10,144 nt of DNA from JAMCXS01 sp964459065 (lineage in GTDB: Bacteria > Acidobacteriota > Terriglobia > UBA7540). Each line of letters opens with the position of its first letter. Position 1 is the first letter of the stretch. The stretch is taken from assembly GCA_964459065.1 (NCBI GenBank), contig CAYWMN010000129.1:1-10144 (forward strand). The letters are read 5' to 3'. Below the pieces are notes generated by a model. The model did no database searches. It saw only the letters and a program-made list of their open reading frames with translations, and had not been told where the DNA came from. Shown one piece after another: positions 1 to 6,526 of the stretch. The position numbers and the translations under genes were made by a program.

Positions 1-32
1 ATCAGATGCTCTACCAGCTGAGCTACGCCAGC
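1..32 (-). tRNA. tRNA, 5' part only (cut by window edge), probably tRNA-Thr
   Basis: Read on the minus strand from position 32, the sequence gives a 7-nt acceptor arm (GCTGGCG), then T8 A9, a D stem GCTC/GAGC around the loop AGCTGGTA, and the first strand of the anticodon stem (TCTGA). The window ends at about tRNA position 32, so the anticodon, T arm and 3' end are not present. The acceptor and D-arm sequence resembles bacterial tRNA-Thr(UGU) genes, but the identity is a guess from memory because the anticodon lies outside. A promoter lies directly upstream at 48-76. Confidence 0.85.
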
Positions 33-47
33 GGCCGCAAACCCCTA

Positions 48-76
48 AGTATACGGATGCGCCCTATTTTTTGCAA
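48..76 (-). promoter_or_regulatory. sigma70-type promoter of the tRNA gene
   Basis: On the minus strand there is TTGCAA (76-71), a 17-nt spacer, and TATACT (53-48). Transcription would start near position 41, about 9 nt before the mature tRNA 5' end at 32. Spacing is ideal, the -10 matches 5 of 6 and the -35 matches 4 of 6 consensus bases. Confidence 0.6.
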
Positions 77-98
77 TAAAAATCTAAATTAATTGTCT

Positions 99-111
99 GG
101 AGCCCTGCTCC
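99..111 (-). terminator. weak hairpin downstream of VKOR gene
   Basis: GGAGC and GCTCC form a 5-bp stem with a 3-nt loop about 50 nt after the VKOR stop codon. On the minus strand it is followed by an A/T-rich stretch but not by a clean T run, so termination of the ubiX-VKOR transcript here is only possible. Confidence 0.25.
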
Positions 112-161
112 CGGGTCTTTCGCAACCCCTGCCATCCTCCTGAATATACTCTTCAGCCATT

Positions 162-614
162 CTACCCCATAAACGCCAGCAACGCCAAGAGAACCAAATT
201 AATGGCGTGGGCTGCGTAACAGAGCGGGCAATCCGCATGGAGAATCCGCCGCAGCGCAAAAATCAGATAAAATCCCAACGCCACCGCCGCGGCGCCGGCG
301 GCCAGCAGGAGATCCCGGAACAGGATCAGGAAAGAATGCATGCCCACGGAGAATTCCAGGCCCATCCCCTGGCCGGCCGCGGCCCAGGCAATCAGTAGAG
401 CGTAATAAAGGATGCCCGGCAGGGAATTCGGCACGCCAAGGACGCTCGCGTAGGGCGTGCGCACGACCGCCAGGCAGCTTGAGCCCTGCTTCGCACAAAG
501 AGCCTCCGGCACCCAGCGGGCGTTTTTGACCCGTCCATAATAGGCGAAAGTAAAGTAGAGAGCATCGGCAAGCCCGGCAAGCGCCAGCGCGGCAACCAGG
601 GCCCGCGCGATCAA
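162..614 (-). CDS. VKOR-family disulfide-bond-forming membrane protein
   Basis: 150-residue integral membrane protein of the vitamin K epoxide reductase family. Bacterial members reoxidise DsbA-like thioredoxin partners in the periplasm and pass electrons to quinone. The key residues are all present: loop cysteines C40 and C47, the conserved N63-S64 after the loop (PNS), and the active-site CPLC at 129-132. Hydrophobic segments lie at about 4-27, 66-80, 96-120 and 133-149. There is no fused thioredoxin domain, so the partner oxidoreductase must be encoded elsewhere. The start is TTG at 614-612, inferred because TTGA overlaps the TGA stop of ubiX upstream; there is no other early Met codon and no clear Shine-Dalgarno, which suggests translational coupling. 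The gene ends with TAG. Family assignment is firm; the physiological partner is not visible. Confidence 0.88.
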   Translation of the reverse strand: MIARALVAALALAGLADALYFTFAYYGRVKNARWVPEALCAKQGSSCLAVVRTPYASVLGVPNSLPGILYYALLIAWAAAGQGMGLEFSVGMHSFLILFRDLLLAAGAAAVALGFYLIFALRRILHADCPLCYAAHAINLVLLALLAFMG

Positions 615-1276
615 GGTGTTTTGGCCCCGGCCGCTCCCTGGGCGGGGTGGCTGCCGTGCCAGCGGAACTGCTGCGTCTGCTCAAGTCCCAGGTGGGCCAT
701 CACGCGGCAGCAGAATTGCGTTACCAGGTCGTCGATGCTTTGGGGGTGATGATAAAAGGAAGGAATTACCGGGAAAATTTCCGCTCCGGCTTCCTGCGCC
801 TCGAGCATATTGCGCAGGTGAACGCGGCTGAAAGGCGTGTCGCGGACGGCCAGGATGAGCTTGCGGCGCTCTTTCAGGCAAACGTCGGCGGCGCGCTCGA
901 TGAGCGTGGAAGAAATCCCGTGAGCGACCTGCGCCAGGCATCCCGTGCTGCACGGAATGATGACCATGCCGTCCACGCGGCACGAACCGCTGGCGATGGA
1001 GGCTCCGATATCGGAATCGAGCAGATATTCGGTTTTGGGCGCCGGGCCCCCGGCAAGCGCCGTGGGGATGGCCTCGCTTTTGGAAACTTCCAGGCTCAGC
1101 TCCTCGCGCAGCACTTTGAGGCCCGCGCCGGAGATGACCAGATTGATCTTGCCCACGCGCTCGTCGGCTTCCAGCATCTGCAGCGCCCGCCGGGCAAACA
1201 CCGAGCCGCTGGCTCCGGTCACTCCCAAAACCACGGTTTGGCTGTCTTGATTCGTCATCGGCGTTACCAGTGGCAT
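611..1276 (-). CDS. ubiX: UbiX flavin prenyltransferase
   Basis: 221-residue flavoprotein of the UbiX/Pad1 family. It joins dimethylallyl phosphate to FMN to make prenyl-FMN, the cofactor of UbiD-type (de)carboxylases. Visible hallmarks are the FMN-binding GVTGASG at 18-24, ASGSC at 95-99, the IPCSTGCLAQVAHG block at 107-120, LKERRKLILAVRDTP at 134-148, and the C-terminal PSFYHHP at 172-178 with a downstream Arg (R191). The catalytic acid position in RxTP is Asp (D146) where many homologues have Glu. Two starts are possible: ATG at 1276 (used here) or ATG at 1258, seven codons in; neither has a strong Shine-Dalgarno, and the second lies closer to the usual family N-terminus. No ubiD partner is in the window. 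Its stop overlaps the VKOR start by 4 nt. Confidence 0.93.
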   Translation of the reverse strand: MPLVTPMTNQDSQTVVLGVTGASGSVFARRALQMLEADERVGKINLVISGAGLKVLREELSLEVSKSEAIPTALAGGPAPKTEYLLDSDIGASIASGSCRVDGMVIIPCSTGCLAQVAHGISSTLIERAADVCLKERRKLILAVRDTPFSRVHLRNMLEAQEAGAEIFPVIPSFYHHPQSIDDLVTQFCCRVMAHLGLEQTQQFRWHGSHPAQGAAGAKTP

Positions 1277-1306
1277 TGTCCGCCAGCCGTTTCAGCAAAG
1301 TCAAGG

Positions 1307-1325
1307 CGGCCCGGGTTCCGGGCCG
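1307..1325. other. GC-rich hairpin in the ubiX-larB divergent spacer
   Basis: A perfect 8-bp inverted repeat (CGGCCCGG, loop GTT, CCGGGCCG) lies 31 nt upstream of the ubiX start. It sits between divergent genes, so it is not an obvious terminator; it could be in the ubiX leader or be an operator. A TATACT hexamer follows at 1331-1336 on the plus strand and could be a -10 for larB, but no -35 fits. The function is unknown. Confidence 0.35.
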
Positions 1326-1458
1326 TTTGCTATACTGAACAGGCGCGCCGGGACGGAGCTTCCCTCGGCGGGTGTTGGCCCTGGTTTTTCCTCCGAACGT
1401 GGGGTGCGGCAAAAATCACAATCAGTTTTGTCCAGTGATGGATGGGATGGGGTAGGGC

Positions 1459-2205
1459 ATGACCGAAGAAGAAATTACCAAAATGCTGGAGCAGGTCCGG
1501 AGCAAGAAACTCTCCATTGACGACGCCGTGGACCGCTTGCGCAACCTTCCGTATGAAAACATCGGCTATGCGCGCGTGGACCACCACCGGTCGCTGCGCC
1601 AGGGATTCCCGGAAGTCATCTTTGCGCGCGGCAAGGCGCCTGAGCACGTGGCGGGCATTGTGGAGCGCATGCTGCAAAATCACCACAACATTCTGATCAC
1701 CCGCGGCGACGCGGATTTGTATGAGCGCATCAAGGGCCTTGACCGGCGCATGAAGTTCCATTCCCTTTCGGGTGCCATCTCCATCCGGCGCGACCGCAAG
1801 ATCCGCGGGAAGGGAAAAATTCTGGTGGTGAGCGCCGGAACCTCCGACATTCCCGTTGCCGAAGAAGCGCAGGTGACGGCGGAGGTGATGGGCAACCGCG
1901 TCGAGGTCATTTACGACGTGGGCGTTGCCAACATCCATCGCATTCTGGGCGAAAGCAAGCAGCTGCGCAGCGCCCGCGTCATCATCGTGGCGGCGGGCAT
2001 GGAAGGCGCGCTGCCCAGCGTCGTGGCCGGCATGGTCAGCGTGCCGGTGATCGCCGTGCCCACCAGCATCGGTTATGGCGCGAGCCTCGGCGGCATCGCG
2101 GCGCTGCTCGGCATGCTGAACAGTTGCGCCTCGAACGTGGCCACCGTCAACATCGACAACGGCTTCGGCGCCGGCTATCTCGCCAGCGTCATCAACCGCC
2201 TGTAG
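1459..2205 (+). CDS. larB: LarB, nickel-pincer nucleotide cofactor biosynthesis
   Basis: 248-residue LarB. In characterised systems this enzyme carboxylates nicotinic acid adenine dinucleotide and releases AMP, giving pyridinium-3,5-biscarboxylic acid mononucleotide, the first step toward the nickel-pincer cofactor of lactate racemase and related enzymes. An N-terminal domain (about 1-115) contains the DHHR motif at 41-44. A PurE-like Rossmann domain follows with SAGTSDIPVAEEA at 125-137, YDVGVANIHR at 152-161 and GMEGALPSVVAG at 180-191. The C-terminal block NSCASN (221-226) carries C223, matching the Cys reported to bind the substrate covalently, followed by NIDNGFGAGY. The ATG has a G-rich ribosome-binding region (GGGATGGGGTAGGG) just upstream. 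The partners larC and larE are not in the window. Because of its PurE fold it is easily misnamed AIR carboxylase. Confidence 0.93.
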   Translation: MTEEEITKMLEQVRSKKLSIDDAVDRLRNLPYENIGYARVDHHRSLRQGFPEVIFARGKAPEHVAGIVERMLQNHHNILITRGDADLYERIKGLDRRMKFHSLSGAISIRRDRKIRGKGKILVVSAGTSDIPVAEEAQVTAEVMGNRVEVIYDVGVANIHRILGESKQLRSARVIIVAAGMEGALPSVVAGMVSVPVIAVPTSIGYGASLGGIAALLGMLNSCASNVATVNIDNGFGAGYLASVINRL

Positions 2206-2254
2206 CCCGACCCTGCTACCCCAGCCGCATAAGATCGATGGGTGATCGGGGCGC

Positions 2255-2282
2255 TTGAAATGCTCCCCTGACAGAGTATGAT
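2255..2282 (+). promoter_or_regulatory. sigma70-type promoter for a structured RNA
   Basis: TTGAAA (2255-2260) and TATGAT (2277-2282) are separated by 16 nt, and each matches 5 of 6 consensus bases. The predicted start falls at about 2288-2290, exactly where the long terminal stem of the downstream RNA begins. No open reading frame with a ribosome-binding site follows, so the promoter appears to serve a non-coding transcript. Confidence 0.65.
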
Positions 2283-2288
2283 GAAATC

Positions 2289-2406
2289 GGGTGCGGGTGT
2301 GCCTGGACCGAAGAGCGGGACATTGGGCGATGAAAGTCCCGCCGCGCTGGTAAGTGCTTCGGCACGTCGAGAGTCGCACGCCCATTAGGACGCCCGCACC
2401 CATTTT
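2289..2406 (+). ncRNA. candidate structured non-coding RNA, about 115 nt, unknown class
   Basis: The stretch folds compactly by eye. P1: 2289-2300 pairs with 2390-2401 over 12 bp with one G-U, then, across a bulged G at 2301, CCT 2302-2304 pairs with AGG 2387-2389. P2: GCGGGAC 2315-2321 pairs with GTCCCGC 2336-2342 around a 14-nt loop. P3: GTGC 2354-2357 and GCAC 2362-2365 close a UUCG tetraloop. A pseudoknot is possible between TGGGCG in the P2 loop (2324-2329) and CGCCCA (2379-2384). A good promoter places the 5' end at the first base of P1, and a short T run (2403-2406) follows the 3' arm. There is no ribosome-binding site or plausible reading frame. I compared it with 5S, SRP, 6S, tmRNA, RNase P, cobalamin, SAM and c-di-GMP riboswitches and group II intron ends and recognised none. 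It could instead be the leader of something unseen, but the next downstream gene is convergent. Confidence 0.6.
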
Positions 2407-2549
2407 CCTATCCGCGCGCACATCACCGCAAAGCGCCTGAAACTCCCCGATGAATGGCTCCAGCGTTCCTCATCGCCTAAATAGTTTTCGGTTTACAAAT
2501 GGCAGGGCGTAAGCCCCGGGACGATCAAGGCTCCACAAGAATCATCCGA

Positions 2550-2563
2550 GCCCCGCGAGGGGC
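2550..2563 (-). terminator. hairpin downstream of purB
   Basis: GCCCC and GGGGC form a 5-bp stem with a 4-nt loop 17 nt beyond the purB stop. No T run follows on the minus strand (TCGGATGATTCTT), so it is a weak intrinsic terminator at best. The remaining bases 2407-2549 and 2564-2579 show no gene, repeat or promoter I can support. Confidence 0.35.
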
Positions 2564-2579
2564 GGCAGAGACAAGGCGC

Positions 2580-3875
2580 TTATCTCCCGAACACCTGTTT
2601 GAAAATTTGATTCACGTGTTTCAGGTAGCGTTTTGTATTAAAGACGCGGGCGATCTCTTTCGAGGAGAGACGCGCGCTGATGTCGGGGTCGCGTTTGACG
2701 AGCGACTGGAAATCCTCGCGGGTTTTCCACACCTGCATGGCATTGCGCTGCACCCATCGGTAAGCTTCCTCGCGCGCCACGCCTTTTTCGGTGAGGTCCA
2801 GCAGCAGTTGGCCGGAGAAGATCAGGCCTTTCAGCAGGTCGAGGTTTTCCTGCATGCGCTCGGGGTAGACAAACATTTTCTCGACCAGATTGGCTGTTTT
2901 GTCGAGCAGGTAGTCGACCAGGATGGTGGAGTCGGGCAGGATGACGCGCTCGACCGACGAGTGCGAGATGTCGCGCTCGTGCCACAACGCCACGTTTTCA
3001 AGCGCCGCCTGGGCGTTTGAGCGCACCACGCGCGCCAGGCCGCAGATCTGCTCGCTGGTCACCGGGTTGCGCTTGTGGGGCATGGCCGAGGAACCTTTTT
3101 GCTTGGCGGAGAAGAACTCTTCCACCTCGCGCACTTCGGTGCGCTGCAGCCCGCGAACTTCCAGGGCTATTTTTTCCAGCGAAGCGGCAATGACGGCGAG
3201 CGTTGAAACGTAGAAGGCGTGCCGGTCGCGCTGGATCACCTGCGTCGCGGCGCCGTCGGGTTTGAGGTCGAGCTTCGCCAGGATTTTCTTTTCAATCGCC
3301 GGGCTCAGGTGCGAATAGATGCCCACCGCGCCGGAAAGTTTTCCCACCCGCATCTCGTCGGCCGCGTAAGCCAGGCGTTTGCGGTTGCGCTGGCATTCGG
3401 CGTACCAGACGGCGATCTTCACGCCGAAGGTGATGGGCTCGGCGTGGATGCCGTGCGTGCGGCCCACCATGGGCGTGTCTTTGAACTCGAAAGCGCGCTT
3501 TTTCAGCACCGCGGCCAGGCGCTCGAGGCCCGCCATCAGCAACTCGGAAGCATCGCGCACCTGCAGCGCCTGCGCCGTATCCACCACGTCGTTCGACGTG
3601 AGGCCGAAATGCAGATAGCGGGCCTCGCGCCCCACGTGCTCGGCCACGTTGGTGGTAAACGCGATCACGTCGTGCTTCACTTCTTTTTCGATTTCCAGGA
3701 TGCGCTCGACGCTAAACCCTCCCTTGCGCCGGATGGCGCGCGCCGCGCTTTTGGGAATCAGGCCGGCTTCAGCCTCAGCCTCGGCGGTGGCCGTTTCAAC
3801 GTCCAGCCACTTTCGGAACTTGTTTTCATTACTCCAGATGGCGCCCATCTCGGGGCGCGTATAACGAGGAATCAT
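2580..3875 (-). CDS. purB: adenylosuccinate lyase
   Basis: 431-residue PurB of the fumarase/aspartase superfamily. It removes fumarate from SAICAR and from adenylosuccinate, two steps of purine synthesis in the cytosol. The start is ATG at 3875-3873, preceded by GGAG at proper distance; the open frame continues 30 codons upstream, but that stretch lacks family resemblance. With this start the length and catalytic positions match the Bacillus subtilis-type enzyme: H68 (KHD), H89 (YLHFGLTSND), H141 (GRTHG), and the signature loop GSSAMPHKRNP at 261-271 with S262/S263, K268 and E275. No key residue is missing and the C-terminus is complete. It lies last in a minus-strand row behind a small membrane protein and an MBL-fold hydrolase, with gaps of 120 and 136 bp. 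Confidence 0.97.
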   Translation of the reverse strand: MIPRYTRPEMGAIWSNENKFRKWLDVETATAEAEAEAGLIPKSAARAIRRKGGFSVERILEIEKEVKHDVIAFTTNVAEHVGREARYLHFGLTSNDVVDTAQALQVRDASELLMAGLERLAAVLKKRAFEFKDTPMVGRTHGIHAEPITFGVKIAVWYAECQRNRKRLAYAADEMRVGKLSGAVGIYSHLSPAIEKKILAKLDLKPDGAATQVIQRDRHAFYVSTLAVIAASLEKIALEVRGLQRTEVREVEEFFSAKQKGSSAMPHKRNPVTSEQICGLARVVRSNAQAALENVALWHERDISHSSVERVILPDSTILVDYLLDKTANLVEKMFVYPERMQENLDLLKGLIFSGQLLLDLTEKGVAREEAYRWVQRNAMQVWKTREDFQSLVKRDPDISARLSSKEIARVFNTKRYLKHVNQIFKQVFGR

Positions 3876-3970
3876 GGACACTCCGCTTGCGATGTAATGT
3901 TCATTCGCAGATGGTGCAGATTGGTTAAAACGATGCGGCAACAGGCTTCCGGTCAGGGGCTGCAATCCTC

Positions 3971-3996
3971 GGCCGGGGCAGGCGGCATTTCCGGCC
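3971..3996 (-). terminator. inverted repeat at the end of the small membrane gene
   Basis: GGCCGG (3971-3976) and CCGGCC (3991-3996) form a 6-bp stem with a 14-nt loop that begins at the stop codon of the 66-residue gene. There is no T run, so it is a weak terminator, attenuator or chance repeat in the 120-bp gap before purB. Confidence 0.25.
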
Positions 3997-4196
3997 TAGT
4001 AGGGCCCGTTGAGATAAGTCACGACGGCAAAGAGCGCGCAGGCCGTGCAGGCAAGTACGCAAATCAGGCGGAACAAGTTGGCGAACGTCTGCCCCGCGCC
4101 TTCTTTCCAGTGGGTGTCAGAAACCACCCACGCGAACCAGCCAAATCCCAGAGACAACAGCAGCCATACCCACCATGTAAAGTCGAAGGGAATCAT
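3996..4196 (-). CDS. small hypothetical membrane protein, two TM helices
   Basis: A 66-residue protein starting MIPFDFTWWVWLLLSLGF. The chosen start is ATG at 4196-4194, with GAAAGGA about 9 nt upstream; the open frame extends 37 codons further, but that part is Arg-rich, has no ribosome-binding site and looks non-coding. Two hydrophobic segments lie at about 7-24 and 42-61, joined by a polar loop (SDTHWKEGAGQTFANLFR). The family is not recognised. Base composition resembles the neighbours. It lies between the MBL-fold hydrolase and purB on the same strand and may be co-transcribed with them. No function is proposed. Confidence 0.6.
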   Translation of the reverse strand: MIPFDFTWWVWLLLSLGFGWFAWVVSDTHWKEGAGQTFANLFRLICVLACTACALFAVVTYLNGPY

Positions 4197-4332
4197 TTGG
4201 CGTTGTCCTTTCCGGCGAAGGCGGCTCAACAGCCCGGACCGCCGTTCGGACCTTTGGGGAATCTTGAAAGCATTCCCGAAGATAGCATAGCCGCGCCCCC
4301 GGCGCAAAAAGAGCCCTGGTGAAACCTGCGCC

Positions 4333-5112
4333 TCAAAACCGGAACATTTTGGTGGGCTCGGTCTGGCTGGCCAGATGAAATTCCGCGGGCAGCGGGCTTC
4401 CGCGTTTTTCTAAAGCCCGCTGGGCGGCAAAGTGCGCCAGGCCCGGATGATTGTTCTTCTCGCTCAGGTGGGCCAGCACCAGAACCTGTGCGGCGCCGTC
4501 GTAGTCTTCCGTCAGAAAGTCGGCGGTGGCGTTGTTGGAAAGGTGCCCCTGCCGTCCCATCACGCGTTGCTTGACGAACCAGGGATACGGCCCCACTTTC
4601 AGCATCTCCAGGTCGTGGTTTGATTCGAGAACCAGGCAGTGGCAGCCGCGCAGATGCTGTTTGACCAGATTCGGAACGTAGCCAAGATCGGTGACCACGG
4701 CGACTTTGATTCCTTCCGCCTCCAGGGTAAAGGCCACCGGATCGGCCGCGTCGTGTGGAATTGAAAAGGGTGAAACGGTGATGTCGCCGAGGGTGAATTT
4801 CTCGCCCGCCGTGATGGTTTCCACGGCTTTCAGGCGCGCATCCCAGGGTGTTGCCTGGCGCGTGGTGGTCGTGATATAGACGGGAACCTTCAGCTGCAGG
4901 GCCACGGACTTGAGTCCGCTCACGTGGTCCGAGTGTTCGTGGGAGATGAGCAGGGCGTCCAGATTATCGGCCCGCTCGCCCAGCGAGGCCAGCCGATTGC
5001 AGATGGTCTTTTTGCTGAAGCCCGCGTCCACCAGCAGGCGCGTTTGCTCCGTCGCGATAAAGGTGCAATTCCCCCTGCTCCCACTGCCTAAAACCGCGAC
5101 GCGGACGCTCAA
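4333..5112 (-). CDS. MBL-fold metallo-hydrolase, YycJ/WalJ-like
   Basis: 259-residue metallo-beta-lactamase-fold protein related to YycJ/WalJ, a group of exonuclease-like hydrolases linked in Firmicutes to the WalRK locus. The N-terminus VLGSGSRGN (7-15) is characteristic. Zinc ligands are visible: HEHSDH at 58-63, H120, D142 (VVTDLG) and H215 (AHLS); GHLSN at 190-194 is another family block. The start is TTG at 5112-5110, chosen because a near-perfect Shine-Dalgarno (AAAGGAGG) lies 4 nt upstream and the protein then begins as in homologues. No walR or walK is nearby, so a cell-wall role cannot be inherited from context; DNA processing or another phosphodiester substrate is equally possible. 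It is likely the first gene of the run that leads to purB. Confidence 0.88.
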   Translation of the reverse strand: MSVRVAVLGSGSRGNCTFIATEQTRLLVDAGFSKKTICNRLASLGERADNLDALLISHEHSDHVSGLKSVALQLKVPVYITTTTRQATPWDARLKAVETITAGEKFTLGDITVSPFSIPHDAADPVAFTLEAEGIKVAVVTDLGYVPNLVKQHLRGCHCLVLESNHDLEMLKVGPYPWFVKQRVMGRQGHLSNNATADFLTEDYDGAAQVLVLAHLSEKNNHPGLAHFAAQRALEKRGSPLPAEFHLASQTEPTKMFRF

Positions 5113-5224
5113 TCCGCCTCCTTTGCCCGAATCCGTGTGCGCTGGATGGTCATTTTGGCAAGCCGATCTTTCGATTCGCGGCGGGGCTGTGGTTTGCTTT
5201 CGGCCGCCGCGCGTCTACCGACGG

Positions 5225-5230
5225 ATTATA
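5225..5230 (-). promoter_or_regulatory. -10 element upstream of MBL-fold gene
   Basis: A consensus TATAAT reads on the minus strand about 112 nt before the TTG start of the MBL-fold gene. No convincing -35 is found at 16-18 nt, so this is an incomplete promoter call. It implies a leader of roughly 105 nt and separates this gene from the TIM-barrel gene behind it. Confidence 0.35.
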
Positions 5231-5327
5231 AACCAAAAGCGAACCACCGGCGTAGCGAAAACCGGAGCCGGCCGCGGATCGATTCACTCTGGCGGCGGTT
5301 TCGCGCCGGCCCGCGGGTTTCCCTTGA

Positions 5328-6296
5328 TTACTTCCGGCCTCGGGATCTCTCAGAAGGGGACGCTTGGGCGGCCACGCGTGCGGACATTTCTTTCCAGGCG
5401 CGCATCGAGCGGCGCAGGTTGGTTTCGGGCTGGCCGGGAATCTGGTAGCCCTGCAAGCCGATGGGCCCGCGGTATCCCATGCCGATCAGCATTCGCAGGA
5501 AGCCCTCGACGTCGTAATTGCCATCGCCCAGCGGCTGGATCAGGCGGTTCCAGCCGCCGTGGTGGTCGGCCCCGTTAATGCTGACCACGTACAGATGCGG
5601 CATCGATTCCTGCAGGACCCACCGCAGGTTTGACATGCTGTCGCACATCAGCCAGTGGCACAGATTAAACGTCATTCCAAGATTCTTTTCTTTGGCTTCA
5701 GCAATTATCCGCAGGGCGTCTTCCGGCCGCGAAACGTACATGCCGCAGTGGGGATAGAGCGCCACCTTCAGTCCGGATTGCGCGGCCCATTGGCAGACTT
5801 TGCGCGTGGCGGCGACGGCGCGCTTTTCCGCGCCCGGGCCTCCGGCGTGGTGCACAATCAGCCACACCATCGTCTGGCGTCCCTTCAAAAGCCGGATGGC
5901 CTCCTCCATTCCCGGTTCGAAGGCCGTGCGGCCGTTGTCGACGTTCACGCCCACGTAAAGGCAGAAGAGTTTCAGCCCTGAACGGTCCACGGCCGCCAGG
6001 CGCTTCCGGAAGTTTTCGGCGCCGTCAAGCTCCACGCCGTCATAGCCGAGCCGCTTCACCATGGCGAGTTTTGGCTCCAGCGGCTCCGTCCGGGGCCCCA
6101 GCCCGTCTTCGAAGGCGAAGAACGGATTGCTCAATTTGCCTGCGGCCGCAAGCGGCAGGCTTGCGAACGCCAGCAGCACGGCAACGCCAAACGCCTTCCA
6201 TCTCGATTGCGCCCGGCTGCCTGAACGCGCCGCCGCCGTTTTCCGGTGTGCTGCGGGATGGAGTTCCGTTTCCGGTGAGTGCCTGGAAGGTATCAT
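5328..6296 (-). CDS. secreted sugar isomerase/epimerase-like TIM-barrel protein
   Basis: 322-residue protein of the xylose-isomerase-like TIM-barrel superfamily (AP_endonuc_2 fold, sugar phosphate isomerase/epimerase type). The N-terminus has a basic region (1-34), a hydrophobic core (about 35-50) and LPLAAAG, a signal peptide with an unusually long n-region, so export is likely. Barrel blocks include KRLGYDGVELDG (81-92), WLIVHHAGG (145-153), VALYPHCGMY (178-187), MTFNLCHWLMC (208-218), VSINGADHHGG (238-248) and the C-terminal GPIGLQGYQIPG (277-288). H149, H183, H214 and D244/H245 are candidate metal ligands. The last position, often Glu in related enzymes, is Gln (Q283). The ATG has GAGAGGAGCAGCAGGA upstream. 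The substrate is unknown; a 3-keto-sugar role is suggested only by the families encoded downstream. It is divergent from the gene at 6584. Confidence 0.82.
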   Translation of the reverse strand: MIPSRHSPETELHPAAHRKTAAARSGSRAQSRWKAFGVAVLLAFASLPLAAAGKLSNPFFAFEDGLGPRTEPLEPKLAMVKRLGYDGVELDGAENFRKRLAAVDRSGLKLFCLYVGVNVDNGRTAFEPGMEEAIRLLKGRQTMVWLIVHHAGGPGAEKRAVAATRKVCQWAAQSGLKVALYPHCGMYVSRPEDALRIIAEAKEKNLGMTFNLCHWLMCDSMSNLRWVLQESMPHLYVVSINGADHHGGWNRLIQPLGDGNYDVEGFLRMLIGMGYRGPIGLQGYQIPGQPETNLRRSMRAWKEMSARVAAQASPSERSRGRK

Positions 6297-6526
6297 TGTC
6301 CTGCTGCTCCTCTCTTGTTCGGACAGGCTTTGAAGACGCCGCTTCCCCCAAAGCCTCTGCGCGGTTTCTGGGACGCTATTCTATCCAGCCCGCAGGGATT
6401 TACGAAGCGCTTTTTCGGTTGCGCGCCGCCGGCAATCGCCGTCTCGCGCGCCGGCACCTCGTGTCGCAGACCTTGGCGGTCTGCTCGTCCCTTGAAACCG
6501 GACCCCATACGCCCCCAAACCCGGGC

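Noticed and set aside
1459..2205. Calling this gene purE (AIR carboxylase) because of its PurE-like domain and nearby purB
   Set aside because: The N-terminal LarB domain and the C-terminal NSCASN...NIDNGFGAGY block are LarB-specific, and purB is convergent with it.
2284..2408. Known RNA classes: cobalamin riboswitch or group II intron fragment (because of GATGAAAGTCC), 5S rRNA, SRP RNA
   Set aside because: The conserved cobalamin core (CCCGCNACTGT) and intron domain V are absent, the element is only about 115 nt, and the 5S and SRP signature loops are missing.
2284..2408. Simple intrinsic terminator for larB
   Set aside because: It begins about 80 nt after the gene, has its own promoter positioned at the stem base, and is far larger and more branched than a terminator.
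1330..2421. Long open frame on the minus strand (363 codons) opposite larB
   Set aside because: His/Ala/Asp/Arg-rich shadow of a GC-rich gene; larB on the other strand has clear motifs and a ribosome-binding site.
3876..3965. 30-residue N-terminal extension of purB
   Set aside because: The ATG at 3875 has GGAG upstream and puts H68, H89, H141, S262, K268 and E275 at the known family positions; the extension has no support.
3219..4322. Long plus-strand open frame (367 codons) opposite purB and the small membrane gene
   Set aside because: No family resemblance; it is the antisense shadow of purB, whose catalytic residues are all present.
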